From Persicobacter sp. CCB-QB2 (lineage in GTDB: Bacteria > Bacteroidota > Bacteroidia > Cytophagales > Cyclobacteriaceae): a DNA stretch of 64,000 nt. Location of the stretch: positions 1,860,001-1,924,000 of the forward strand of contig NZ_LBGV01000001.1 in NCBI RefSeq assembly GCF_001274635.1, in the 5' to 3' direction. Positions 17,701 through 26,592 of this stretch are shown piece by piece (position 1 is the first letter of the stretch; each line of letters begins with the position of its first letter). The translations under genes and the position numbers were made by a program. Below the pieces are notes generated by a model. The model worked only from the letters and a program-made list of their open reading frames with translations, searched no databases and was not told where the DNA came from.

Positions 17701-20361
17701 TTGGGGCTACCAAGTTTTGTCCTTCAGGCAGGACAGGGAAGCGGAGGAGATCCTTCTTTGGAAGCGGAGGATGTTTGCCTGGGAGATAGTGCCGTTTTTA
17801 ACCTCAATATGGGAGAGTATTACACCTCCGCGGGTAACTTTACCCTTTTATGGGAATTTGGCGACGGCAACACCCAGCGTCAGGACACCACCACAGAGGC
17901 TACCCACTTATATGCAGAAGCCGACACCTATATTTATAAAGTAGATTGGAAAAACCATTGTAGCGCAGCCCCTTTCAGCTTCAATCCGGTGTTAACCGAT
18001 ACGATCACCGTAAACCCTGCTATTCCAGACGATCAATGGGGCGTATCCGATGGGGAAAAAGTCTGTCAGGACACTGAACTGACGGCCTTCACCGGAGATG
18101 CCACCGGCTATACCATCACCTGGACCAACCGTGGAACCGTGGTGCATGAAGGCAATGTCATTCAGGTGGATACGGAAAATCCGGTTTTCCATAATGAGTT
18201 TTTCTTAATCCAGGTAGAAGATCCTAATGGTTGTTTGGCAGAAAGAGAAGTACTACTGACCACCCCACTGGTGGATGCCGGATTCCCGGATAGCACCTAT
18301 TGTCAAAACACCGAAGACGTTATTCTGAGCTCAGGTGCTTCCAGCCTGTTATCTTACCAATGGGCGGTGGAGAACGCCCCAACCAATTCGCCGGCCTACA
18401 GCCCGGGCACCAATACTTTCCCGGTAGAAACCGACACCCCCGGAGACTTTGTCTATTATATGCAGGTGCAGGACCCGGATGACGCGACCTGTTTTGTGGA
18501 GATTTCCGCAGACATCAAAGTGGTGGGAGTTATTGACGGCCCTACCCTACCATTATCTGCTGCTTGTGGCGCTACCACTGCCATTAAATTTGAAAACAAC
18601 AAGGGCATTGAGTTTGACCGATTGACCTTTAATTGGAATTCACCAGATGTGGTGGCCACCGGAGACTTTGAATATGAAGCGGAACCGGGAGCTTATAATG
18701 TGAACGTCATTGATAATTTGTATAAATGCGAAGTGAATTTCAATGTTCCCATTGAGGCGACAGATTTTAAACCAGACTACGACACCGAAATTTTTGACAA
18801 ATGCAATACAGGCAGTAATTTTGGAATCATTCGCATTTCAAATCCGGATGCAGGTTTACAGTTCACCCTGATCAGAGAGGAAGATGGGACTGAAATCACC
18901 CCAAATGGACTTGACTTCAACAATATTACCCCCGGTAATTACACCCTACAAATTGAGCAAAATGGCGGTGGGTGTGAAACCTCGGAGGCCCTGGTTTTCG
19001 AAGAAAACAGCACGGAATTCAGCCTTTCTACCGACAATTTAATGGCCTGTCTGGATGGAACGCCTAACATTACATTAAGTCCTATTGGAGGCGGAACCAT
19101 TGACCAATTGGACATTGAATATTATACCGCCAACGGATCCATATTGGAAAGACAAGAGGATGTCAACATCAATAGTATTATCGTCGACAATGAAGAAGCG
19201 GCCTCGGCTACATTCTTCGCCACTACCGGCGTTTGTACCTTTGAAAAAACCATTCCTATTAATGTTGCTTCCGCTCCGGAAGACTTCGAAATTGATCAAA
19301 GTGGGGATCGCTGTGATGGGGAAGTCACCGTTTTCGTGGTCGACGCTGACTTGGCCTTTGATTACAATTGGGCCATCACCTCTGCTGGGGTAAGCACGAC
19401 CAACAATGGCCCCAATTATCTGGCCACCAAAAGTAGCAACTTTGTGATAACGGTAACAGATAAACAAACCCAATGTCAAAGCACTCTGGCAGATGAAGTA
19501 GAAGTGGCCAAACAAATTGGAATTGCCCTCACCGGCGAAACCATTTGCGAAGGCACTGAATCTCCGATTAATATCGCCAGCACTACTGCTCCTGATTTTA
19601 CCGAAGACTTGTTATACCAATGGTACCAGGGAAGCCTGGAAGACAACAATGTACTGCCCGATGCTGGCGCAACCCTTTCCTACGGTGGAGCAGACAGTGT
19701 TATATTTGTGGTGGCAACGGCTCAGCTTAGCGGATGTCAGGATACGGCCAGTTTCAACATACAACCACTTCCGGCTACCATTATAAACCCAAATGTTTTG
19801 GGAGTGAATCCGGCCTATTGCTTTTTCGATGAAGATCAGATTCCGGAAGATTCCGTGATTTATCCCGGGCAGTTTCTTAGCTATGAATGGGTGAATTTGG
19901 ATCAGGATATTTTCCTTTCAGATGAGTCCGCTTTGGAGCTTTCTGATGATGAAGCACTGATCGGTACCATAAAAGGTACCTTTAATAATGCTTTCAATTG
20001 CCCAGCAGAGATGATCTTCAATATTATAAATCAATGTAAGCCCACAGTGGTATTCCCCAATGCCTTTGCCCCCAGAGGAAGCTTCAATGGCAATAGGGCT
20101 GAAAGAGGAAACATCTTCTCGGTAGAATATGCCCAGAACCTGGATCCTAACCGATTCATCATTGAAATTTATAACCGTTGGGGAGAGAAGATCTTCCAAA
20201 CGGAGGATTATGAAACGTTCAAAGACGAAGGTTGGGATGGTACGGATAGAGGCGGTCGTGAAATGCCTGCCGGAGCTTATTCCTACGTTGCCCGATTTGG
20301 CAGCATTACCGAAAATTCCCCTATTGAAGAGGTACGCGGAAGTGTGCTGCTCATCCGATAA
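14729..20361 (+). CDS. Large T9SS type B sorting-domain surface protein, frameshifted as sequenced
   Basis: One gene of about 1,877 residues, split in this sequence by a missing base near 17537-17549 (runs GGGGG, TTTT, GGG). The first frame ends at 17611. The second frame continues with GEISAAPNNSIYIANQGSNT, which fits directly onto the preceding text. Features in order are: a signal peptide (1-22, ending VFGQ); a long beta-rich region resembling a propeller; a glycine-rich linker near residues 491-515; a second beta-rich region; a PKD domain (LWEFGDG, about 1044); several Ig-like repeats beginning with a conserved cysteine; and a C-terminal gliding-motility-type sorting domain (about 1770-1877, with FPNAFAPRG, EIYNRWGEKIFQT, GWDGTDRGG and MPAGAYSYV). 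It would be exported through T9SS to the cell surface. Divergent porP/sprF is its likely helper. A strong terminator follows. Confidence 0.85.
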
Positions 20362-20404
20362 TCACTTTCATAAATCCGGACATTAGGATTTTCAATAAAA
20401 ATAG

Positions 20405-20440
20405 AAAGCGAAGGAAGATTAAACTTTTCCTTCGCTTTTT
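20405..20440 (+). terminator. Terminator after the T9SS cargo gene
   Basis: A perfect 12-bp inverted repeat (20405-20416 with 20427-20438) is followed by T-rich sequence, 43 bases after the stop codon. Confidence 0.9.
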
Positions 20441-20448
20441 TATTTTTG
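20441..20448 (+). promoter_or_regulatory. Candidate -7 element for yaaA
   Basis: TATTTTTG fits TAnnTTTG and stands 20 bases before the yaaA start codon, immediately after the preceding terminator. No clear -33 TTG is seen at the expected spacing, because that position falls inside the terminator stem. Confidence 0.4.
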
Positions 20449-20468
20449 TCCAAAGAACAGACATTAAT

Positions 20469-21236
20469 ATGATCGCAATTATTTCACCTGCAAAATCTCA
20501 GGATTTTTCTATAGACATCAGGACCGAAGCTTTTAGTCAACCCACTTTTTTGAACGAGTCCAAAAAACTCATTTCTTCTTTAAAGAAATATAAAAAAGAG
20601 GATCTAAAATCTTTGATGGAGATTAGTGATAATCTGGCAGAATTGAATTACGACCGTTATCGTAATTTCCACCTGCCTTTCACTTCGGAAAATGCCCGTC
20701 AGGCATTACTGGCCTTCAAAGGAGATGTTTATACCGGAATTGACGCGCATAACCTTTCAGATGAAGATTTAATATTTGCACAGGATCATTTAAGAATTCT
20801 TTCAGGACTTTATGGATATTTACTCCCTCTGGATCTTATCCAACCCTATCGACTGGAGATGAAAATCAAATTACCCACCAAGGGAAATGACAACTTGTAT
20901 CAGTTCTGGGACGATCGCATCACCAAAGCATTAAATGCGGATTTAGAGCAGGAAGAAAATCCGGTATTGATCAATCTGGCTTCTAATGAGTATTTCAAAT
21001 CCATTCAGAAAAAAGTGGTAAAGGGCCAAATCATTACCCCGATTTTTAAAGAAAAAAAGGGAGACAGCTATAAAACTATTGCGCTATTTGCCAAAAAAGC
21101 CCGCGGACAGATGGTTCGGTTTATGATTACCCACCGCATTCAAAATCCGGAAGATTTGAAAGCCTTTGATCAGGATGGCTATCAATTTAATGAAGCACTT
21201 TCCAAAGGAAATGACTGGGTATTTACCCGAGGATAA
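20469..21236 (+). CDS. yaaA: YaaA-family peroxide stress protein
   Basis: A 255-residue cytoplasmic protein of the YaaA/DUF328 family. It begins with the diagnostic MIAIISPAKSQDF and contains the GDVYTGIDAHNLSDEDL and LRILSGLYGYLLPLDLIQPYRLEM blocks, then the LINLASNEYFKSI and KGDSYKTIALFAKKARGQMVRFMI segments. In E. coli, YaaA lowers intracellular free iron during peroxide stress, limiting Fenton damage to DNA and proteins, and it binds DNA in a fold with a helix-hairpin-helix-like element. The length is normal. The gene appears monocistronic, lying between two strong terminators with its own promoter-like element. Confidence 0.95.
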   Translation: MIAIISPAKSQDFSIDIRTEAFSQPTFLNESKKLISSLKKYKKEDLKSLMEISDNLAELNYDRYRNFHLPFTSENARQALLAFKGDVYTGIDAHNLSDEDLIFAQDHLRILSGLYGYLLPLDLIQPYRLEMKIKLPTKGNDNLYQFWDDRITKALNADLEQEENPVLINLASNEYFKSIQKKVVKGQIITPIFKEKKGDSYKTIALFAKKARGQMVRFMITHRIQNPEDLKAFDQDGYQFNEALSKGNDWVFTRG

Positions 21237-21240
21237 AAAA

Positions 21241-21270
21241 AAAGCCTGAGCTCCAACTCAGGCTTTTTTT
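21241..21270. terminator. Bidirectional terminator between yaaA and the small secreted protein gene
   Basis: A 10-bp inverted repeat (AAAGCCTGAG 21241-21250 with CTCAGGCTTT 21257-21266) has an A-run on its left and a T-run on its right. It sits between convergent genes and can serve both. Confidence 0.9.
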
Positions 21271-21272
21271 AC

Positions 21273-21620
21273 TTACTCAATGATCAAATTGACCTTATTA
21301 ATGGTTTTAGGCTTAAGCTTTTCGATATAATCAGCTCCCCAATAGTTACTTGCTTCTCCTTTTTCAGCTCGAACCCAATACTTTTTTACATTCAATTTTT
21401 TAAAGGCAACCCTCCCCTTCTCATCAGTAGTTTGTGTTTCCTGAACAGGATTTTCATTCTTATCATAATCCTTTTCATTCGCATAAAGCGTCACGGAAGC
21501 GCCTTTCACCGGATTTCCATTTTTGTCCAATACCGTTATCTTAACTTGAGTGCTTACGATTTGAGCAAAAACTGCTACAGACACCATAAAAAGAGCAAAA
21601 AATGCCACCAACTTTTTCAT
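21273..21620 (-). CDS. Small secreted protein with a carboxypeptidase-regulatory/CnaB-like domain
   Basis: This 115-residue protein has a clear signal peptide (about 1-19, MKKLVAFFALFMVSVAVFA) and one beta-sandwich domain. The segment VKITVLDKNGNPVKGASVTLY followed by TDEKGRVAFKKLNVKKYWVRAEKG is typical of carboxypeptidase-regulatory-like or CnaB domains, which are common on Bacteroidota surface and outer-membrane proteins. It has no enzyme motif, T9SS sorting domain or lipobox that I can see, so it is probably periplasmic or released. Its partner is unknown. It shares a bidirectional terminator with yaaA. Confidence 0.75.
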   Translation of the reverse strand: MKKLVAFFALFMVSVAVFAQIVSTQVKITVLDKNGNPVKGASVTLYANEKDYDKNENPVQETQTTDEKGRVAFKKLNVKKYWVRAEKGEASNYWGADYIEKLKPKTINKVNLIIE

Positions 21621-21714
21621 CTAAAAATCAAATAAAGGTTAATAATAGTAATTGACCGCAATAAAATGATCAAATTTATTTGTAACAACCTTTATGTCAA
21701 TAAATATACCAGCT

Positions 21715-22796
21715 TTATATTTTATCCTTTTCTTCCTTTAAAACTTCCTCCACATTTTTCTTAAAAAACACCCGCTGTATCCAACGAGGAAGAAATACAG
21801 CGCCCAAAAATAAGTAAGGGTAATAAGACAACAATCTCCAAAGTAAGCTGATACCGAAGGTATACTCGCCTAAAAGCGATTGAAAAAACTGCTGAAAAAA
21901 GAACTCCGCCGTTCCGCTACTTCCCGGGTTGGGGAAATCAGCATAACAATCCACATGATCAGCTGCTTTCCGAAGGTTAAAAGATGCTGCCCCCAGGACA
22001 AATCCACATAAGCCGCCATTACAGAATTCAGCATCAAATAGCGGGCAACCCAAACGAAAATAGTCGCACAAATAATCTTCAACCAATAATCAAGGGGCTT
22101 CCCTCTGAGTTCCTGAGAAGCAATAATCATTTCATCACCCTGCTGGTTCGCTTTAATTCGAAAACGCCTTAACCAGCGAAGGGTCGTCATTTTTAATAAA
22201 AACCACTTAAAACCACGGGGATGAAAGAGTAAAGCCCAGGACATCACCAGGGTGTATAAAGCTATCAAGCTGTAGGAAAGCCAAAAGAAAAAAGGCAATC
22301 CCCGATCAAAAATATTATCCGGAATACCACTGAAAACATCTCCCTGACTTAACCATAGCACCAATGGGGCAAACAATACAAAGAATAAATTATCGAGAAT
22401 GGCGGTCAGCATTACAAAAGCCAGCGCCCGGCCAAAGGGAATCCCTTCTTTCATCAAAATAAAGACTGCCACTGCCGTTCCTCCCACCACAGAGGGAGTG
22501 ACCGCGGAAGAAAATTCCCAAAGAATAATCACATAAAAGGAGGATTTCCAGCTCAGTCTTTCCCCGGTGAGTGTTCGGATGCGGTAGATATAGCCCGCGT
22601 CACGGGAAATAATCACCAAAAAGGCGATGAGCAATGGAAATAAACGGGCAGGCTGAAAAAGAATCCCTAGGTTTTCCCAAGAAACCTGATCATCACTCAT
22701 AAATAACAATACCGCAATGGCCAGTCCTAAAATGATCGGAATCCAGACATTTCTTGGATTCAGGGTTGAAAAAATCTTTCTGTTGGAAATATCCAT
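21715..22796 (-). CDS. Flippase-like (LPG synthase TM-type, UPF0104) membrane protein, frameshifted as sequenced
   Basis: A polytopic protein of about 360 residues, related to the transmembrane half of lysylphosphatidylglycerol synthase (AglD/UPF0104). These proteins are thought to move or modify lipid-linked molecules in the inner membrane. It has the N-terminal SSAVTPSVVGGTAVAVFILMKEG block and many hydrophobic helices. The frame shifts at the GGG at 21926-21928. Restoring one C on the coding strand turns ISPTREVAE into ISPTPGSSGTAEFFFQQFF, the family's conserved SPTPGGSG-type motif, and continues to the stop at 21715. As given, the first frame stops at 21870. It begins 6 bases after scpA, so the two are likely co-transcribed. 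The single-base error is inferred. Confidence 0.82.
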
Positions 22797-22802
22797 ATTT
22801 GA

Positions 22803-23534
22803 TTAAGCCGATTCAATCCAAAAGTTATTGAAACCCTCTCCCAACACCAATTTCAATTCCTGCCATTGCGCCAATTCCAGGATGGCCAAAAAAGTAAAAA
22901 TCAGACCTACCCGATCCCCTACTTCCTCTACCAAAGTCCCAAAGTCCATTTGCGATCTGGATTTTAATTTTTCCAATAGCCAAATCTTCTGATCTGCGAT
23001 AGTGTATTCATAGGGAACAATTTCATGAACGGGCTGATGCGCTGCTTTTTCTGCTCTGTTGAGCACCTGTTGGTAAACTTTAAGCAGCTTATACATATCC
23101 AGATTGTGCATTTCCATTTCTGTAGAATAGGCCGCTTGCATTTGTAATATTTCCCGTTGCAGATTGCCCCTTTTTTCTTTACCTAATTCCGCCTCCTCTA
23201 GTTGTCGAAAATCCTCTAAAACCGATTTATATTTTTTGTACTCCAACAAATGCTGCATCAACTCCTCCCGTGGGTCAATTTCCTGCCCTTCCTCATCCAA
23301 TTCCGGACGAGGCAAAAGCATTTTGGCCTTAATTCGCATTAAGGTGGCCGCCACCACCATAAACTCAGATGCCAACTCTACATCCAACTCTTTCATTTCC
23401 CGGATATAGGCCAGAAAGTCTGACGTCACCTTCGCAATAGGAATATCATTGACGTCCAACTCATCGCGCTGGATAAAGAAAAGCAGAAGATCAAAGGGAC
23501 CTTCAAAAAGCGGCAGTTTTATTTCAAATGACAA
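22803..23534 (-). CDS. scpA: Segregation and condensation protein A
   Basis: ScpA is the kleisin subunit that, with ScpB, completes the SMC condensin complex for chromosome compaction and segregation. The sequence opens with the family block KLPLFEGPFDLLLFFI. It continues through DELDVNDIPIAKVTSDFLAYI and the VAATLMRIKAKMLLPRPE helix, has a charged middle with DPREELMQHLLEYKKYK, and ends in a winged-helix-like segment (LVEEVGDRVGLIFTFLAILELAQWQELKL). No ATG is in frame near the N-terminus. I choose the TTG at 23534 (MSFEIKLP...) because family members start a few residues before KLPLFEG. Another TTG at 23555 would add seven residues. The expected scpB partner is not in the window. Confidence 0.92.
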   Translation of the reverse strand: MSFEIKLPLFEGPFDLLLFFIQRDELDVNDIPIAKVTSDFLAYIREMKELDVELASEFMVVAATLMRIKAKMLLPRPELDEEGQEIDPREELMQHLLEYKKYKSVLEDFRQLEEAELGKEKRGNLQREILQMQAAYSTEMEMHNLDMYKLLKVYQQVLNRAEKAAHQPVHEIVPYEYTIADQKIWLLEKLKSRSQMDFGTLVEEVGDRVGLIFTFLAILELAQWQELKLVLGEGFNNFWIESA

Positions 23535-23761
23535 AATCCAAACAGTTAAGGGCAAAGCATCAATCTATTTAATTGTGGCACTTCAAAATTATTATTTTTA
23601 TCGGGATCTGCCATCATGAAATTTGAAAACAGTCCATTTCAACAAATATTTATTGATTCTGTTAGATACTTCGTATAAAAATTGGACCGATGATCCGAAC
23701 GTTTCAAAAGATTCTTCAAGGATTTATAGGTTGAATTTAGTACATTCTAAAAAACATAGCT

Positions 23762-23769
23762 TATTTTTG
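23762..23769 (+). promoter_or_regulatory. dxs: Candidate -7 element for dxs
   Basis: TATTTTTG again matches TAnnTTTG, about 80 bases before the probable dxs start. The leader after it can form a hairpin (AGCCCAC with GTGGCT, about 23779-23799). No convincing -33 TTG is visible at 19-21 bases. Confidence 0.4.
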
Positions 23770-23846
23770 CACATTCGAGCCCACAAGTTTTAGTGGCTTG
23801 GAATATGGATTGTTCTGCGAGTCAGATCATGAAAAACAAATTGATT

Positions 23847-25777
23847 ATGCTGATAGAGCCCGGTAAATTACTGAAGAATATAAATTGTCCTGAGGACCTT
23901 AAAAAACTGAACACAAAAGAATTGCACCAGCTTCGCGATGAGTTGAGACAATTCATTATTGATAATGTATCAGTTTACGGTGGGCATTTTGGTGCGAGTT
24001 TGGGAACTGTGGAGTTGACAACGGCTTTGCACTATGTCTTTGACACTCCTAAGGATCAGTTGGTATGGGATGTTGGACATCAAGCATATGGCCACAAGAT
24101 ACTAACCGGAAGAAGAGATCAATTTCACACCAACCGTGTTTATGGCGGTATTTCAGGTTTTCCAAAGCGTAAAGAAAGTGAATTTGACACTTTTGGCGTA
24201 GGTCACAGCTCCACTTCCATCTCTGCTGCTTTGGGAATGGCGGTGGCCAATAATGAGTTCAAAGACGATCGCCACCACATTGCCGTAATTGGCGATGGGG
24301 CGATGACTGGCGGAATGGCCTTTGAGGCAATGAATCATGCCGGAGATTTGCAAGACACCAATTTGCTGATTATCCTGAATGATAATAATATGTCCATTGA
24401 CCCGAACGTTGGGGCGCTGAAAGACTATCTCACCGACATTACCACTTCCAAAACTTACAATAAAATTAAGGATGAGGTTTGGGATCTTCTGGGAAGGTGT
24501 CCAAATTTGGTCCTAATGCACAAGAGATTGCCTCCAAGATTGAAAATAGCACCAAAGCTTTTTTCATGCAGCATAGCAATCTTTTTGAATCCTTTAATTT
24601 GCGCTATTTTGGTCCGGTAGACGGCCATGATCTGGATCATCTGGTGAGCGTTATGCGCGACCTTAAATCCATTAAAGGCCCCAAATTATTGCATGTGCTC
24701 ACCACGAAAGGGAAAGGCTATGCACCTGCGGAAAAGGATCAAACCAAGTGGCATGCACCCGGAACTTTTGATAAGGTTACCGGAGAGATTCAAAAAAAGC
24801 CGATCTTAAGTCCACAGCCGCCAAAATACCAAGAGGTTTTTGGTCATACCATCGTGGAACTAGCGAAACAAAATGATAAAATCATGGGAGTAACTCCTGC
24901 GATGCCTTCAGGCTGTTCGCTTAATATCATGATGAAGGCCATGCCAGAGCGTGCCTTTGATGTCGGCATTGCCGAACAACATGCGGTAACTTTCTCTGCC
25001 GGCCTTGCCACCCAGGGAGCCGTTCCGTTTTGTAATATTTACTCCACCTTTATGCAGCGAGCCTATGATCAGGTGATTCATGATGTCTGTATTCAGGACT
25101 TGCATGTGATCTTCTGTTTGGACCGTGCCGGATTTGCCGGAGCAGACGGCCCCACCCACCATGGGGCTTATGATTTGGCCTATATGCGTTGCATCCCGAA
25201 TTTGGTGGTGATGGCTCCTATGAATGAGCAGGAATTGCGCAATATGATGTTTACCGCTCAATTGGAGAAAAATGCGCGTCCATTTTCTATTCGATATCCG
25301 AGAGGAAAAGGAGTGATGCCTGAATGGAAAACCCCATTGGAAGAAATTCAAATTGGCCAGGGCCGAAAAGTGAAAGAGGGGGAAGATATCGCTATTCTAA
25401 CGATTGGAACGGTTGGAAACTATGCGCTAACGGCTGCAGAAGCGGTTGCGAAAGACGCCAATGTTGCGGTCTATGATATGCGATTTGTAAAGCCCCTGGA
25501 TGAGGCCATGTTGCATGAGGTATTCCGCAAATTTGATAAAGTGATCACGGTAGAGGATGGATGCTTAATGGGCGGATTTGGTTCTGCCGTATTGGAATTC
25601 ATGGTGGATCATCAATATACTTCAAAACTTAAAAGATTGGGCATTCCGGACGCCATCGTCGAGCATGGTACCCAATTAGAGCTGCATCAGGAATGCGGAT
25701 TCGATCCGGAAGGAATAAAAAATACTATTATCGAAATGCTTGCACCCTCCAATAAAACAGTAAACGTGCAGGCCTGA
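23847..25777 (+). CDS. dxs: 1-deoxy-D-xylulose-5-phosphate synthase, frameshifted as sequenced
   Basis: DXS condenses pyruvate and glyceraldehyde-3-phosphate, using thiamine diphosphate, in the first step of the MEP isoprenoid pathway. Restored, the protein has about 643 residues, normal for the family. N-terminal blocks are [32 protein letters not shown] and [15 protein letters not shown], then the thiamine-diphosphate motif [19 protein letters not shown]...LNDN. The frame breaks in GGGAAGG at 24491-24497. One extra A gives [15 protein letters not shown], after which FGPVDGHD, the pyrimidine-binding domain ([16 protein letters not shown]) and the C-terminal domain follow normally. I start at the ATG of MLIEPGKLL; ATGs at 23805 and 23829 and a GTG at 23793 also lie in frame. 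Such a gene is normally essential, so a sequence error is likely. The hydrolase follows 18 bases on. Confidence 0.93.
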
Positions 25778-25795
25778 AATCGATTTAATCAATCT

Positions 25796-26572
25796 ATGTC
25801 AAAATATTTTTACACCACCCATGGAGAAGGATTTCCCGTAATCTTTCTCCATGGTTTTTGTGAGACCTCCCAAATCTGGGAGCAATGGATAAACCTTCTG
25901 CCGAAAAGCTTTCAAAGCATCGCGCTGGATTTACCCGGATTTGGGAAAAGTGATCCTATCCATCCAAAATCTCTGGAAGATATCGCTCGGTATATAGCTG
26001 ATTTTATGGAGGAGCAAGGCATTGAAAAGACTATTATGGTGGGGCACTCACTTGGCGGCTATATCACGCTGGAGTTTGCCCGATTGTTCCCGGAAAAGCT
26101 TAAAGGCTTTGGCCTTTTCCACTCCACGGCTTATGAAGATGCGGAAGAGAAAAAGAAAAACCGCACCAAAACCATCGAGTTTGTTCGGGAAAAATCAGTT
26201 GCTGCTTTCTCTAAAGATTTTGTCAAAAATCTATTCGCCCCGGCCAATGTTCCACTAATGGCAAAAGAGATAAAAATGCTTTCCGAATTGGCCGCGGATA
26301 CGCCTAAAGATACTTTTTGTGATTATGCCGCCGCCATGAGAGACCGGGCAGACGCCAAAACAGTATTAGAACAATTTAACCGACCAATATTTATGATAGC
26401 CGGTAAGGAAGACCCTGCCGTTAGCCTTCAGGACAGCCAAATGCAAGCCCGATTAAGTCAATACATCACCTTGCACCAACTGGACAATGTAGGACATATG
26501 GGCATGTTTGAAGCTCCAGAGGAAACCGCCCAGATGGTAGCAGGATTTATCTCGGCAGTGAGTAAATTCTAA
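25796..26572 (+). CDS. Alpha/beta-fold hydrolase
   Basis: A 258-residue cytoplasmic alpha/beta hydrolase. The oxyanion-hole segment is FLHGFCETSQIW, the nucleophile elbow is GHSLGG (S85), the acid is D206 in AGKEDPAV and the base is H234 in NVGHMGMFE, forming a complete Ser-Asp-His triad. The fold and the short cap (about 115-185) resemble the 2-succinyl-6-hydroxy-cyclohexadiene carboxylate synthase/esterase group, but nothing fixes the substrate. It sits 18 bases after dxs and 20 bases before the dipeptidyl peptidase gene, in one probable transcript, without a clear pathway link. Confidence 0.85.
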   Translation: MSKYFYTTHGEGFPVIFLHGFCETSQIWEQWINLLPKSFQSIALDLPGFGKSDPIHPKSLEDIARYIADFMEEQGIEKTIMVGHSLGGYITLEFARLFPEKLKGFGLFHSTAYEDAEEKKKNRTKTIEFVREKSVAAFSKDFVKNLFAPANVPLMAKEIKMLSELAADTPKDTFCDYAAAMRDRADAKTVLEQFNRPIFMIAGKEDPAVSLQDSQMQARLSQYITLHQLDNVGHMGMFEAPEETAQMVAGFISAVSKF

Positions 26573-26592
26573 TGGCTTAACAATTACCCTTT

